Part shown: positions 1 through 11,244 of the stretch, in pieces | Layout: each line of letters begins with the position of its first letter | Position numbering within the stretch: the first letter of the stretch is position 1 | Assembly: GCA_024235915.1 (NCBI GenBank) | Contig: JACKLO010000010.1 | Location: forward strand, 248,001 to 312,000 | Length of the DNA stretch: 64,000 nt | From: Burkholderiaceae bacterium | GTDB lineage: Bacteria > Pseudomonadota > Gammaproteobacteria > Burkholderiales > Burkholderiaceae_C | Direction: 5' to 3' | Translations under genes and position numbers: made by a program | The notes under the pieces: model-generated | Database searches by the model: none | Told to the model about the DNA's origin: nothing | What the model saw: only the letters and a program-made list of their open reading frames with translations

Positions 1-354
1 TCCGGCAAGTGCGACGTCGTGGCCGATGCGGCCGCCGAGGTGCACGGCGTGGTCTGGCGGCTGGACCCCGCCGACAAGCCGGCGCTGGACCGTGCCGAAT
101 CCCTGGGCCAGGGCTACAGCGAGCGCTGCCTGGCGGTGCACACGTCGCAGGGCGTGCTGCAGGCCTGGACCTACCTGGCCTTGCGCACCGACCCGACGCT
201 GCAGCCCTATGACTGGTACCGCGACATCGTCGTCGCCGGTGCGCGGCACCATGCCCTGCCGGCAGACTACGTGGCGGCACTCGCGGCCACACCGGCCCGT
301 GTGGACCCGGACGCGGCACGCGCGGCCTTGCACTGGCGCCTGCTCGGTCGCTGA
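1..354 (+). CDS. Gamma-glutamylcyclotransferase-like protein (5' end cut by window)
   Basis: The reading frame is open from base 1, so the N-terminus with the usual substrate-binding YGSN-type loop lies outside the window. The visible 117 residues show SGKCDVV, then the family signature VHGVVWRL (visible residues 14-21) and DRAESLGQGY, where E33 aligns with the catalytic Glu of GGCT/AIG2-type folds. Members release 5-oxoproline from gamma-glutamyl peptides, or act on related small molecules, in the cytosol. Substrate cannot be decided from this fragment. It ends 31 bases before the convergent hybrid kinase gene. Confidence 0.7.
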   Translation, partial: SGKCDVVADAAAEVHGVVWRLDPADKPALDRAESLGQGYSERCLAVHTSQGVLQAWTYLALRTDPTLQPYDWYRDIVVAGARHHALPADYVAALAATPARVDPDAARAALHWRLLGR

Positions 355-385
355 CCGTCGGCGATCGACGGCCAAGGGTTGACGC

Positions 386-3256
<2,871 letters not shown>

Positions 3257-3322
3257 CGCTGACGCTGTGCCCGGGGGCGGACCCCGGGCCCGGCCCGCCG
3301 ATGCCGGGCCGGCGACGACGGC

Positions 3323-4414
3323 TCAGCCGCGCCGCACGCGCATGCTGTAGTCGCCCTGCCCCTTCTCGCGGTTGTAATGCCGGACCTGCACCCAGTAGCG
3401 GCCGGCCGACAGGTCGGCGGCGATGCGCGCGTTGAAGCCGTAGCCAGAGTCGTCGTCCTCGGCGATCAGCCGCGTGGGTTCGTCGGGGCCGAAGAGCTTC
3501 ATGACCACGTCGCTGGGGCCGCGGGTGTCCACCACGTGCGGGCCTTCGGCACCGGCGGCCACCGTGAAGTGGAACAGGTCCTCTTCGCCGAACTGCGCGA
3601 TCGATGCGGCCGTGCGCGTGCGTGCACCCACGGTGAGTGGCGTGGCGTCGAGCACCGTGGGCCGCGCCTTGGGGTACATCTTGGCGCCGGCGACGAACTG
3701 CCTGTCCATCGCCGACAGCACTTCGTTGGCCTCGGTGCCGATGCCGTTGGTCGTCCATTCGGCCGGGAAGAAGTAGAGCATCACCGAGGCCGGGTCGAAG
3801 CGCGTGCCGTTGACCTGGTCGGCGCTGTAGCGGCGCAGGATGTTGAAGCGCGTGGTGGACTCGTCCCAGAAGTTGGGGCTCTTGGCCATCTCGCGGATCA
3901 CCACCGCCTCGTTCCACTGGATGCCACCGGCCGGGTTCTGGTGCTCGTGGGCCAGGCCGATGGCGTGACCCCACTCATGCGCGGCCGTGCCGCCGTCCAG
4001 GAAGCCCAGGTTCATCGTCGGCTCGTTCAGCGGGATGCTGCGGCTGTCGGTGCCGATGTACGACCACGCGCCGTCGTCGGGGTCGAAGGCGATGCGGATG
4101 TCGGCGTTCGCCGCGCCGTCGAACACGATCTGCAGGTTGCAGACATCGGTCCACCAGGCGGCCTGTTCGATGGCCTTGGCGCGTTGCGCGCCGTTGCCAC
4201 CGACGAAGCGCACGTGCAGCGTGCTGCCGTTCATCCAGGTCTTGCCGATGGGAGAGATCGCGCGCGTGCGCCCGGGCCGGCCCGGCGTGGTGGCCTGCGG
4301 GCGGAACAGCTCCCGCGGCAGGATGCGGTCGAAACAGACGTGGCGGCGGGCTGCCCTTCCGGCCGGGGTTGCACCCGCATCGCGGGGCTTGCGTGGCGTC
4401 GAGCGGCTGGGCAT
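3323..4414 (-). CDS. Astacin-like zinc metallopeptidase with C-terminal PPC-like domain
   Basis: 363 residues. The start at 4414 is chosen because GAGGAG lies 7-8 bases upstream; the frame itself stays open further. The zinc motif HEWGHAIGLAH is at residues 146-156 (H146, H150 and H156 as ligands, E147 catalytic), followed by a Met-turn candidate SVMLY. This resembles astacin/M12A-type bacterial peptidases. The last 100 or so residues (DLFHFTVAAG to GRYWVQVRHY) look like a bacterial pre-peptidase C-terminal beta domain, common in secreted proteases. No clear signal peptide is seen, so export is uncertain. The gene is divergent from the TonB-dependent receptor with about 100 bases between starts. 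Confidence 0.8.
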   Translation of the reverse strand: MPSRSTPRKPRDAGATPAGRAARRHVCFDRILPRELFRPQATTPGRPGRTRAISPIGKTWMNGSTLHVRFVGGNGAQRAKAIEQAAWWTDVCNLQIVFDGAANADIRIAFDPDDGAWSYIGTDSRSIPLNEPTMNLGFLDGGTAAHEWGHAIGLAHEHQNPAGGIQWNEAVVIREMAKSPNFWDESTTRFNILRRYSADQVNGTRFDPASVMLYFFPAEWTTNGIGTEANEVLSAMDRQFVAGAKMYPKARPTVLDATPLTVGARTRTAASIAQFGEEDLFHFTVAAGAEGPHVVDTRGPSDVVMKLFGPDEPTRLIAEDDDSGYGFNARIAADLSAGRYWVQVRHYNREKGQGDYSMRVRRG

Positions 4415-4504
4415 GGCGGTCTCCTCGCCCCGGTGGTTCCGGGCGAGGTCCAGCATGCGGCGGCTGGCGATGCCCCGCAATCGGCAGACTAGGGAGCGCG
4501 GGCC

Positions 4505-4510
4505 CACAAT
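4505..4510 (+). promoter_or_regulatory. Putative -10 hexamer of the TonB receptor gene (near-leaderless)
   Basis: The hexamer CACAAT ends 8 bases before the GTG start at 4519, and no Shine-Dalgarno sequence is present. A transcript starting 6-8 bases downstream of this hexamer would begin at or next to the start codon. The same CCACAATCC context precedes the ECF sigma and oxyR starts. Confidence 0.45.
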
Positions 4511-4518
4511 CCGCCGCC

Positions 4519-6765
4519 GTGAACACACGCCCCCTTCTGCGGCCCGCCGCCGCCCTGCTGGCCCTCACCGCATGGTGCGGGTCCTCCGCCGGCCAGACGG
4601 CAGCAGCGTCCCCGCCCGCCGCGGCGGCATCGGCGCCGGTGCAGCGGGTGGAGATCACCGGTGGCCGCCAGAACGACACCGAACAGCGGCGCCGCGCCAC
4701 CGCGGCGAAGATCGTCATCGGGCGTGAGGAGATCGAGCAGTTCGGCGACAGCACCATCGGCGAGACCCTGCGTCGCCTGCCCGGCGTGACCACGCCAGGT
4801 GGCCGGCCCGGCCGCGGCGGCCCGCCGCGTCTGCGCGGCCTGGGCAATGGCTACACGCAGCTGCTGATCGACGGCGAACCCATTCCGCGCGGCTTTTCGC
4901 TGGAATCGCTGACGCCCGACCAGGTCGAGCGCATCGAGATCCTGCGCGCGCCGACCGCGGAAACCGGCGCCCGCGCCATCGCCGGCACCATCAACATCGT
5001 GCTGCGCGAAGGCTACAAACGACGCGTGAACGACCTGCGCCTGGGCCTGGGCGTGGAACATGGGTTGACCACACCCGGCGCCTTCTGGACCTGGAACGAC
5101 GCCGTGGGCGAGGCCACGGTGAACCTCAACGCCGGGACCTTCCTGCGCCGCAGCGACGACCGCAGCCGTGTCGAATCGAGCACCACGGGCGGCGAAGAAG
5201 CCGGGGCCTGGGCGGAAGACCGCACCAGCCTGTCGACCCGCCGCGGCCTGAACCTGGGGGCGCGCCTCCAGTGGCGCCTGGGCGCCGGCGGCGACCTGCT
5301 GATGCTCTCGCCCAGCCTGTTCCGGTCCGAGTACCGCAGCCAGTCCGAAGCCTTGCGCACCACCGCCAGCGGCCTGGCACGGTACGACCTGGCGGCGCAG
5401 GCCTGGGACGGCAGCTTCACCAACCTGCGCCTGAACGGCCAGTGGCGCCAGCGCCTGGGCCCGGGCAGGGTCGAGGCCAGCCTGACCGGCGGCCTCTGGC
5501 GGTCGGAGAACGCCGGCGTTCGCGTGGAGTCTGTGGCCGGTGCCCAGGTGCGCCGGCAGGACGAGGCCAACGACACCCGGGAACGCTCATTGCGGCTGTC
5601 GGGCAAGTACACCGCCTTGCTGGGCGGTGACGACGCCGGACGCGGCGAGCACAGCGGTGTGGCAGGTTTTGAACTCGAGACCTCTCGGCGCACCGAATCC
5701 CGCAGCCTGCTGCAGGACGGCGCGCCGCTGCTGACCGACTTCGGCGACAACCTGGCCGCCGACAACCAGCGCCTGGCGCTCTACGCGCAGGACGAATGGG
5801 CGCCGACGCCGAACTGGGCGCTGCACTTCGGCCTGCGCTGGGAAGGCATCCGCACCGTGGGTGACGCCAGTGGCGAACCGGGTGACGTCGGCCGCCCAGA
5901 ACACCTGGACCGTGTGCTCACACCCCTGGCGCATGCAGTGTGGAAACCGGACCCGGCCAGCCGCAGCCAGGTGCGCCTGAGCCTCACACGCAGCTGGAAG
6001 GCACCGGGCCTGGGCAACCTCATCGCCCGCCCCCGCCCCGACGACCGCTACCCGCTCGACGGCGCCAACACGCCCACGGCGCCCGACCGTGCCGGCAACC
6101 CGGATCTGAAGCCCGAGCTCGCCACCGGCATCGACCTGGCATGGGAGCATTACCCGCCGGGCGGCGGCGTGTTCAGCGCCAGCCTGTTCCACCGTCGCAT
6201 CCGCGACCTGCAGCGCACCGTCACCGCGCTCGAAGACGTGAGCTGGAGCCCGGTGCAGCGCTGGGTGAGCCGCACGCGCAACATCGGCGAGGCCACGGCG
6301 CAGGGGGTGGAACTGGAGGCCAAGGGCCGTGCCGACCAGTGGTGGGCCGGCGCACCGCGCACCGAAGTGCGCGCCAGCCTGTCGGTGTTCCGCTCCCGGG
6401 TGGACAGCCTGCCCGGCCCGGACAACCGCCTCGACGAACAGGCCGACGGCACGCTGAACCTGGGGGCCGACCATGCCTGGCGCGGCACGCCGCTGAAGGC
6501 CGGCGTCAACGTCAACTGGGTGCCGGGCTACCGCACGCGCATCAGCGAGACGCAGTGGGTGCAGGTCGACGGGCGCCGCGTGCTCGACCTCTACCTGTTG
6601 TGGACGGTGGAGCCCGGCGTGGCGTGGCGGCTGTCAGCGGGCAATGTGCTGACGCGAGACAGCGAGGGGCTCAGTGCCTACGACGACGGCAGCGTGCGCT
6701 CCAGCGTGCGCACGCTGACGCCGTCGGACATCGGCTGGCGGCTGCAGCTCGAACTCAAGCTGTAG
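4519..6765 (+). CDS. TonB-dependent outer membrane receptor
   Basis: 748 residues from GTG 4519, chosen because it is followed directly by a signal peptide (RPLLRPAAALLALTAWC...SAGQ). After a short linker comes a plug domain (about residues 55-165) with a TonB-box-like VQRVEITGG and the plug motifs ETLRRLPGVT, RLRGLGNGYTQLLIDGEPIPRG and VERIEILRAPTAETGARAIAGTINIVL. A long beta-barrel follows, ending in LQLELKL. It imports an unknown substrate across the outer membrane using TonB energy. Its 3' end overlaps the convergent ECF sigma gene by 11 bases, and it is divergent from the metallopeptidase. Confidence 0.9.
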   Translation: MNTRPLLRPAAALLALTAWCGSSAGQTAAASPPAAAASAPVQRVEITGGRQNDTEQRRRATAAKIVIGREEIEQFGDSTIGETLRRLPGVTTPGGRPGRGGPPRLRGLGNGYTQLLIDGEPIPRGFSLESLTPDQVERIEILRAPTAETGARAIAGTINIVLREGYKRRVNDLRLGLGVEHGLTTPGAFWTWNDAVGEATVNLNAGTFLRRSDDRSRVESSTTGGEEAGAWAEDRTSLSTRRGLNLGARLQWRLGAGGDLLMLSPSLFRSEYRSQSEALRTTASGLARYDLAAQAWDGSFTNLRLNGQWRQRLGPGRVEASLTGGLWRSENAGVRVESVAGAQVRRQDEANDTRERSLRLSGKYTALLGGDDAGRGEHSGVAGFELETSRRTESRSLLQDGAPLLTDFGDNLAADNQRLALYAQDEWAPTPNWALHFGLRWEGIRTVGDASGEPGDVGRPEHLDRVLTPLAHAVWKPDPASRSQVRLSLTRSWKAPGLGNLIARPRPDDRYPLDGANTPTAPDRAGNPDLKPELATGIDLAWEHYPPGGGVFSASLFHRRIRDLQRTVTALEDVSWSPVQRWVSRTRNIGEATAQGVELEAKGRADQWWAGAPRTEVRASLSVFRSRVDSLPGPDNRLDEQADGTLNLGADHAWRGTPLKAGVNVNWVPGYRTRISETQWVQVDGRRVLDLYLLWTVEPGVAWRLSAGNVLTRDSEGLSAYDDGSVRSSVRTLTPSDIGWRLQLELKL

Positions 6766-7375
6766 CGGTGTCGGCGGGCGCCGGTGGCTCCTGGCCCGAC
6801 AAGGCCCGGTGCAGCCAGGCTCGGGCCACCACCCAGTCGCGCTTCACGGTGGCCGGCGACACGCCCAGCGCCTCGGCCACCTCGTCGTTCTCCAGGCCAC
6901 CGAAGAAGCGCAGCTCCACCACCTTGGCGGCACGCGGGTCGATGGCCTCGAAGGCCAGCAGCGCCTCGTGCACGGCGACCACGTCGCGGTCGGTCGGTGC
7001 GGCCAGCTGCTCGAGGCCGGACAGCGTCACCGGCACCAGGTCGGCGTCGCGCTTCGCGGCGCGGCGTGCGAGTTCGTGATTGACCAGGATGCGCCGCATC
7101 ATGGTCGAGCACACGGCCAGGAAGTGGCTGCGGTTCTTCCACAGCGTGCGCGTCTGCCCGGCCATGCGGAACCAGGCTTCGTGGGCCAGCGCGGTCGGGC
7201 TCAGCGTGTGGCCCGGGTTCTCGCGCCGCAGGTGCTGGCGCGCCATGCGCCGCAGGTCGTCGTAGAGCAGCGAGAACAGCTGTTCGCCGGCCTCTGGCGA
7301 CGGCGCCGGCAGGCTGGCCAGCCACTGCGTGATTTCGTCGTCGGCGGCCGGGCCGCAGGTCATGGCGGAGGACAT
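6755..7375 (-). CDS. ECF-type RNA polymerase sigma factor of the kinase-associated class
   Basis: 206 residues from ATG 7375; GTG 7423 is an in-frame alternative. I prefer 7375 because CACAAT lies exactly 6 bases upstream. Region 2 is residues about 33-100 and region 4 about 135-195 (VVELRFFGGLENDEVAEALGVSPATVKRDWVVARAWL, a sigma-4 HTH). The usual acidic motif of region 2.2 is replaced by TLSPTALAHEAW (T57, S59, T61), as in the TIGR02999/ECF43-like families often encoded beside Ser/Thr kinases. No anti-sigma gene is adjacent; two kinase genes are, on the other strand, after the lipoprotein. This points to control by phosphorylation (inference). Confidence 0.88.
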   Translation of the reverse strand: MSSAMTCGPAADDEITQWLASLPAPSPEAGEQLFSLLYDDLRRMARQHLRRENPGHTLSPTALAHEAWFRMAGQTRTLWKNRSHFLAVCSTMMRRILVNHELARRAAKRDADLVPVTLSGLEQLAAPTDRDVVAVHEALLAFEAIDPRAAKVVELRFFGGLENDEVAEALGVSPATVKRDWVVARAWLHRALSGQEPPAPADTATA

Positions 7376-7381
7376 GGCCGG

Positions 7382-7387
7382 ATTGTG
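7382..7387 (-). promoter_or_regulatory. Putative -10 hexamer placing the ECF sigma start codon at +1
   Basis: On the minus strand CACAAT is followed by 6 bases and then ATG. The transcript would begin at the start codon. The arrangement is base-for-base similar to that upstream of oxyR (CCACAATCC, 6-base spacing). Confidence 0.45.
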
Positions 7388-7409
7388 GGCGCGGCCGCCC
7401 GGCCCGGCC

Positions 7410-7423
7410 GTGACCGCTGTCAC
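7410..7423. promoter_or_regulatory. Small inverted repeat between ECF sigma and lipoprotein genes
   Basis: GTGAC-N4-GTCAC in the divergent interval, upstream of both the sigma start (7375) and the lipoprotein start (7504). It could be an operator. It is short, and its function is unknown. Confidence 0.25.
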
Positions 7424-7447
7424 GGCTGGCGTGAGCCGAACCGGCGC

Positions 7448-7486
7448 CGCCCCCGGCGTAAGGGGGCGTGGCCTCCGGGGGGAGGC
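7448..7486 (+). promoter_or_regulatory. Two consecutive hairpins in the lipoprotein 5' region
   Basis: CGCCCCC (7448-7454) pairs with GGGGGCG (7462-7468). GCCTCC (7471-7476) pairs with GGAGGC (7481-7486). The second hairpin ends 5 bases before the Shine-Dalgarno GAGGAG (7492-7497) of the lipoprotein. Folding could modulate translation or mRNA stability, but there is no T-tract to make it a terminator. Confidence 0.3.
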
Positions 7487-7503
7487 GCCTTGAGGAGTCC
7501 GTG

Positions 7504-8595
7504 ATGAACCGTCCGACCACCTGGCTCGATGCCGCCGCCGGCCCTGCCATGATCCACCGCACCGCGCACCGCGCGGCCCGCTCGTTGCGCGCCCTGGGCC
7601 TGTCCCTGGCCGTGGTCAGCCTGGGCCTCACCGCCTGCGGCGGCGGCGATGATGACGCGCCCACCGGCGGCGGCACGCCCACCCCGACCGCGCAGATCAC
7701 CGGGCTGGCCGCCGTCGGCGCGCCAATTGCGGGCGCCACGGTCACCGGCACCAACGTGCGCGGCGAAACGGCCACCGCCACCACCGGCAGCGACGGCACC
7801 TACACGCTCAGCATCGCCGAAGGCGCGCCCTATGCGCTGCAGGTCACCGACGGCGAGGGCAACACCTGGGCCAGCTACGCCCAGGCTGCCGGCCGCGCCA
7901 ACATCACGCCGCTGACCACGCTGGCCCTGTCCGACGCCTGGGGCTACAAGCCGCTGGCCGATCTGCTGGCGGCCTGGCAGGCCAATGCCCCGTCGGCCGA
8001 GACCGTGCTGGCCGCGGCCGCCAAGGTCAACGCCAACCTGCAGGCGCAGCTGCGTGCGCAAGGCGTGGACCCGACGGCCCTGAACGTCTTCACCAGCGAG
8101 TTCAGTGCCAACGGTCAGGGCCTGGATGCCGTGCTGGACGCGCTGCGCGTGCAGTTCCAGTGCTCCGCTGGCAGCTGCACACAGACCATCACCTCGCCCG
8201 AAGGCAACGTCGTCGTCACTTGGAACGCCGGCATCTCCACCACTGGCTTCACCGTCAGCTGGAGCGGCGGCAGCGCGGGCGGTGGCGGGCAGGTCAACGT
8301 CAACCTCGGCGCCTGCACGGCCACGCCGGTGGCCGGCACCTGGTCGATGGTGGTGGAGACCTCGGTCAGCGGCCTGGGTTCGGTGCCGATCCCGGCCATC
8401 TGCGTGGATGGCCTGCCGGGCAAGCCGACCAGTGAAGCCGACTTCTGCGGTGGCAGCGACACGCTGGGCGCCTTGCCGACTGGCGTGTCCATCGTCAGCT
8501 GCAGCTTCGACGGCACCGTGGGCACGATCGCGGCACGCATCACCTCGCCCATCACGCTCGACTACAGCGTGACCTACACCTTCGTTCAACGCTGA
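7504..8595 (+). CDS. Secreted lipoprotein with carboxypeptidase-regulatory-like domain
   Basis: 363 residues. ATG 7504 is supported by GAGGAG with a 6-base spacing. The N-terminus is a long n-region, a hydrophobic stretch and a lipobox LTAC (C45), followed by GGGDDD, a typical lipoprotein linker. Residues about 62-125 (ITGLAAVGAPIAGATVTGTNVRGETATATTGSDGTYTL) match the carboxypeptidase-regulatory-like beta fold. The C-terminal half is Cys-containing, beta-rich and not recognised. It precedes the tandem kinase genes on the same strand (63-base gap) and may be an extracytoplasmic partner or a target of that system; this is inference. Confidence 0.75.
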   Translation: MNRPTTWLDAAAGPAMIHRTAHRAARSLRALGLSLAVVSLGLTACGGGDDDAPTGGGTPTPTAQITGLAAVGAPIAGATVTGTNVRGETATATTGSDGTYTLSIAEGAPYALQVTDGEGNTWASYAQAAGRANITPLTTLALSDAWGYKPLADLLAAWQANAPSAETVLAAAAKVNANLQAQLRAQGVDPTALNVFTSEFSANGQGLDAVLDALRVQFQCSAGSCTQTITSPEGNVVVTWNAGISTTGFTVSWSGGSAGGGGQVNVNLGACTATPVAGTWSMVVETSVSGLGSVPIPAICVDGLPGKPTSEADFCGGSDTLGALPTGVSIVSCSFDGTVGTIAARITSPITLDYSVTYTFVQR

Positions 8596-8608
8596 CGAAG
8601 GCGCGATG

Positions 8609-8640
8609 CGGGAACGCCGTCGGCTAGATTGGCGTTCCCG
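8609..8640 (+). repeat. Perfect 10-bp inverted repeat between lipoprotein and kinase 1
   Basis: CGGGAACGCC (8609-8618) and GGCGTTCCCG (8631-8640) are exact reverse complements around a 12-base loop that contains TAGATT. No T-tract follows, so it is a weak candidate for an intrinsic terminator. It may instead be an operator or an RNA processing/attenuation structure 18 bases before the kinase start. Confidence 0.5.
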
Positions 8641-8658
8641 CCCCGATTGCCGCCGCCG

Positions 8659-11244
8659 ATGACTGCGCCCTCGCCCGACTGGACCCTCATCCGAGCGCTG
8701 TTCGATGCGGTGGCGGAGTTGCCGCAGGCCGAGCGCGAAGCGCGGCTGGCCGATCCGGGGCTGGACGCGGCGGTGGTGGCCGAGGTGCGCTCGCTGCTGG
8801 CGCATGGCGGTGAGACCTCGTTCCTGGCCGAGCCTGCCGAGCCGGCGGCCGAGCCGGGGCGAGAAGGCGAAGTGCTGGGCGCCTGGCGCATCGTCGCGCC
8901 ACTGGGCAGCGGCGGCATGGGCCAGGTCTGGTTGGCCGAGCGTGCCGACGGCGCCCACAGCGGCCAAGCCGCGGTCAAGGTGCTCAAGCGCGGCATGGAC
9001 ACCGAGGCCGTGCTGGCGCGCTTCGCGCAGGAGCAGCAGGCGCTGGCGCGGCTCTCCCACCCGCACATCGCGCGGCTGCTGGACGCCGGGCGCACCGTCG
9101 ACGGCCTGCCCTACTTCGTGATGGAGCGCGTGCACGGCCGGCCCATCGACCAGGCCTGCGAAGGCCTGGCGCTGGAAGCGCGGCTGGCGCTGTTCCTGCA
9201 ACTGGCCGACGCCGTGGCGCACGCGCACCGGCACCTGCTGGTGCACCGCGACTTGAAACCCGCCAACGTGCTGGTGGACGCCGACGGGCAGGTCAAGCTG
9301 CTGGACTTCGGCATCGCCAAGGCGCTGCAGGAGGATGCCGCGGAGGCCACACACACCGGCCAGCGCGCCTTCACCCCGCACTACGCCAGCCCCGAGCAGG
9401 TGCGCGGCGAACCCGTGAGCACCGCCACCGACCTCTACAGCCTGGGCGTGCTGCTGTACGTCATGCTCACCGGCCAGCGGCCGTATGGGCGCACGGCCGG
9501 CAGTGCCATCGAAGCCGCACGCGCCGTCCTGGAGGAAGAGCCCACGCGGCCCAGCAGCCTGAGCCCGGGGCCGCAGATGGCCGCGGGCTGGATGGCCACG
9601 CGCAAGCGGCTGCAGGGCGACCTGGACAACATCCTGCTCAAGACGCTGGAAAAGCCCGTGGAGCGGCGCTACCCCAGCGTGGAGGCGCTGTCGGCCGACG
9701 TGCGCGCCTTCCTCGCCGGCTACCCGGTGAGTGCGCGGCCTGCGGGCTGGCGCTACCGCGCGGGCAAGTTCGTGCGCCGAAACCGTGCGGCGGTCACCGC
9801 CGCCGGGGTGGCGGTCGTGGCGCTGCTCGGCGGGTTTGGCCTCGTGGCCTGGCAAGGGGCCGAGGCCGCACGGGCCCGCGACGATGCGCAGGCCCGCCTG
9901 GCGCAGACCCGCGCCATTGCGCGCGACATCGTGGCGCGCTATGCCGACGCTGTCACCTTCCTGCCCGGTGGGCTGCAGCTCAAGGCTGACCTGCTGCGCG
10001 ACACACTGGGCCACCTGGATCGCCTGAGCGCCGACGGCAACCTCGACCCCGCACTCGCCGGCGAAGTGGCCATGGCCTACGCACGCCTGGCCGACCTGAT
10101 GGCCGGCGACAACGACGCCACGCTCAACGACCCTGACGCTGCCAGCCGCTACAGCCTGCGTGCGCTGGACCTGTTTCCGCAGGGCGAGCCCGCCTACCGT
10201 GACGACGAGGCCTTCTACATGTGGTGGGCGCGCGCCATGCGCTCGCGTTTCTTCGAACTCCGCCGGCAGCGGGACATCGCCGGGGCATTGCAATGGTCAC
10301 AGCGCATCCGCGACCTGCTGACGCCGGTGGTGGCCCGCCTGCCCGACGCGCCCACGCTGCGGCACGAACTGGGTTCGGCCTGGATCCAGATCGGCCAGGC
10401 GCACGACACCTGGATGGTGGCCAGCCTGAACCAGCCCGACCAGGCGCTGGCCGCCTTCGAGCAGGCAGAAGCCCTCTATCGCAGCCTGCTCGGACAGGGC
10501 GACAAGGAAGGCGACACGCTCTACCAGTTGGGCACGATCGCCGGTGCGCGCATGCTCACGCTCAACCGCCTGGGACGGTCGGAAGAGGCCGTGGGCCACG
10601 GCCAACGTGGCCTGCAGTACAAGCAGCAGGCGCTGGCGCTGGCGCCGGGCAATGTGGCCTACCGCCAGGCAGTGGCCGGCGAGGCCAACAACCTGGCCGT
10701 GACGATGCTCGATGCTGGCCAACCTCAGGCGGCGCTGCCGGTGGTGCAGCTCAGCGAGACCACGATGCGCGCGCTGGAGGCCGACGACCCGGGCAATGCC
10801 ACCTGGACGCAGCGCCGGCGCTTTTTTGCGCTGCACTATGGCCGCGTGCGGCTGGCGCTGGACCAGCCGGTGCAGGCCCTGCCCTACTTCGTCGACACAC
10901 TGCAGGCCATGGCCGCTGCGAAGACGCCCGCACAGCGACAGCGACGGGCGTTGGGCGAACTGGCACTGGCACAGGCCCAGCACCAACTGGGCCGGCGCGC
11001 GGAGGCGCAACGGTCGCTCGACCGCCTGCAAGCCGACCTGGACAGCCTGCCCGCGCCGCCGGATGCTGAACAGCAACTGCTTTGGGGGGACCTCTGGCGG
11101 TTGCGCGCGCAGCTGGCAGCGGACGCCGCCGGGCGAGATGCCGCCCGAAAGGCAGCAGACGCCGCCTACACCGCAGCCGAAACGGGGCCCCTGAAACCCG
11201 CGGCGCGCGCCCGCATCCAGACCTGGCGGCAGGCGGCCTCATGA
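8659..11244 (+). CDS. Membrane Ser/Thr protein kinase with TPR-like C-terminal region (kinase 1)
   Basis: 861 residues from ATG 8659. The kinase domain spans about residues 75-350: Gly loop GSGGMG (83-88), K107 in AAVKVLK, HRDLKPANVL (catalytic D198) and DFG (D216), so all catalytic residues are present. A transmembrane helix lies at about 379-398, after RRNR. The C-terminal 460 residues are Ala/Leu-rich helical repeats with TPR character, predicted on the other side of the membrane. This matches the Hanks-type kinases encoded beside ECF sigma factors. Its TGA overlaps the start of kinase 2 (ATGA), indicating translational coupling. The first 1.1 kb is nearly identical to that gene. Confidence 0.9.
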   Translation: MTAPSPDWTLIRALFDAVAELPQAEREARLADPGLDAAVVAEVRSLLAHGGETSFLAEPAEPAAEPGREGEVLGAWRIVAPLGSGGMGQVWLAERADGAHSGQAAVKVLKRGMDTEAVLARFAQEQQALARLSHPHIARLLDAGRTVDGLPYFVMERVHGRPIDQACEGLALEARLALFLQLADAVAHAHRHLLVHRDLKPANVLVDADGQVKLLDFGIAKALQEDAAEATHTGQRAFTPHYASPEQVRGEPVSTATDLYSLGVLLYVMLTGQRPYGRTAGSAIEAARAVLEEEPTRPSSLSPGPQMAAGWMATRKRLQGDLDNILLKTLEKPVERRYPSVEALSADVRAFLAGYPVSARPAGWRYRAGKFVRRNRAAVTAAGVAVVALLGGFGLVAWQGAEAARARDDAQARLAQTRAIARDIVARYADAVTFLPGGLQLKADLLRDTLGHLDRLSADGNLDPALAGEVAMAYARLADLMAGDNDATLNDPDAASRYSLRALDLFPQGEPAYRDDEAFYMWWARAMRSRFFELRRQRDIAGALQWSQRIRDLLTPVVARLPDAPTLRHELGSAWIQIGQAHDTWMVASLNQPDQALAAFEQAEALYRSLLGQGDKEGDTLYQLGTIAGARMLTLNRLGRSEEAVGHGQRGLQYKQQALALAPGNVAYRQAVAGEANNLAVTMLDAGQPQAALPVVQLSETTMRALEADDPGNATWTQRRRFFALHYGRVRLALDQPVQALPYFVDTLQAMAAAKTPAQRQRRALGELALAQAQHQLGRRAEAQRSLDRLQADLDSLPAPPDAEQQLLWGDLWRLRAQLAADAAGRDAARKAADAAYTAAETGPLKPAARARIQTWRQAAS
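8673..9791 (+). repeat. Long direct repeat, copy 1 (kinase domain coding)
   Basis: These 1,119 bases match 11258-12376 with ten mismatches counted by eye (about 99.1% identity). Nine are synonymous; one changes H100 of kinase 1 to Y101 of kinase 2. The identity ends abruptly just before the transmembrane segment (NRAA-VT versus NRAA-TA). Confidence 0.95.

Noticed and set aside
7420..10293. Long minus-strand frame (about 957 codons) opposite the lipoprotein and kinase 1
   Set aside because: Low-complexity Gly/Arg/His/Gln translation with no domain; the plus strand has intact catalytic motifs. It is duplicated opposite kinase 2 simply because the DNA is.
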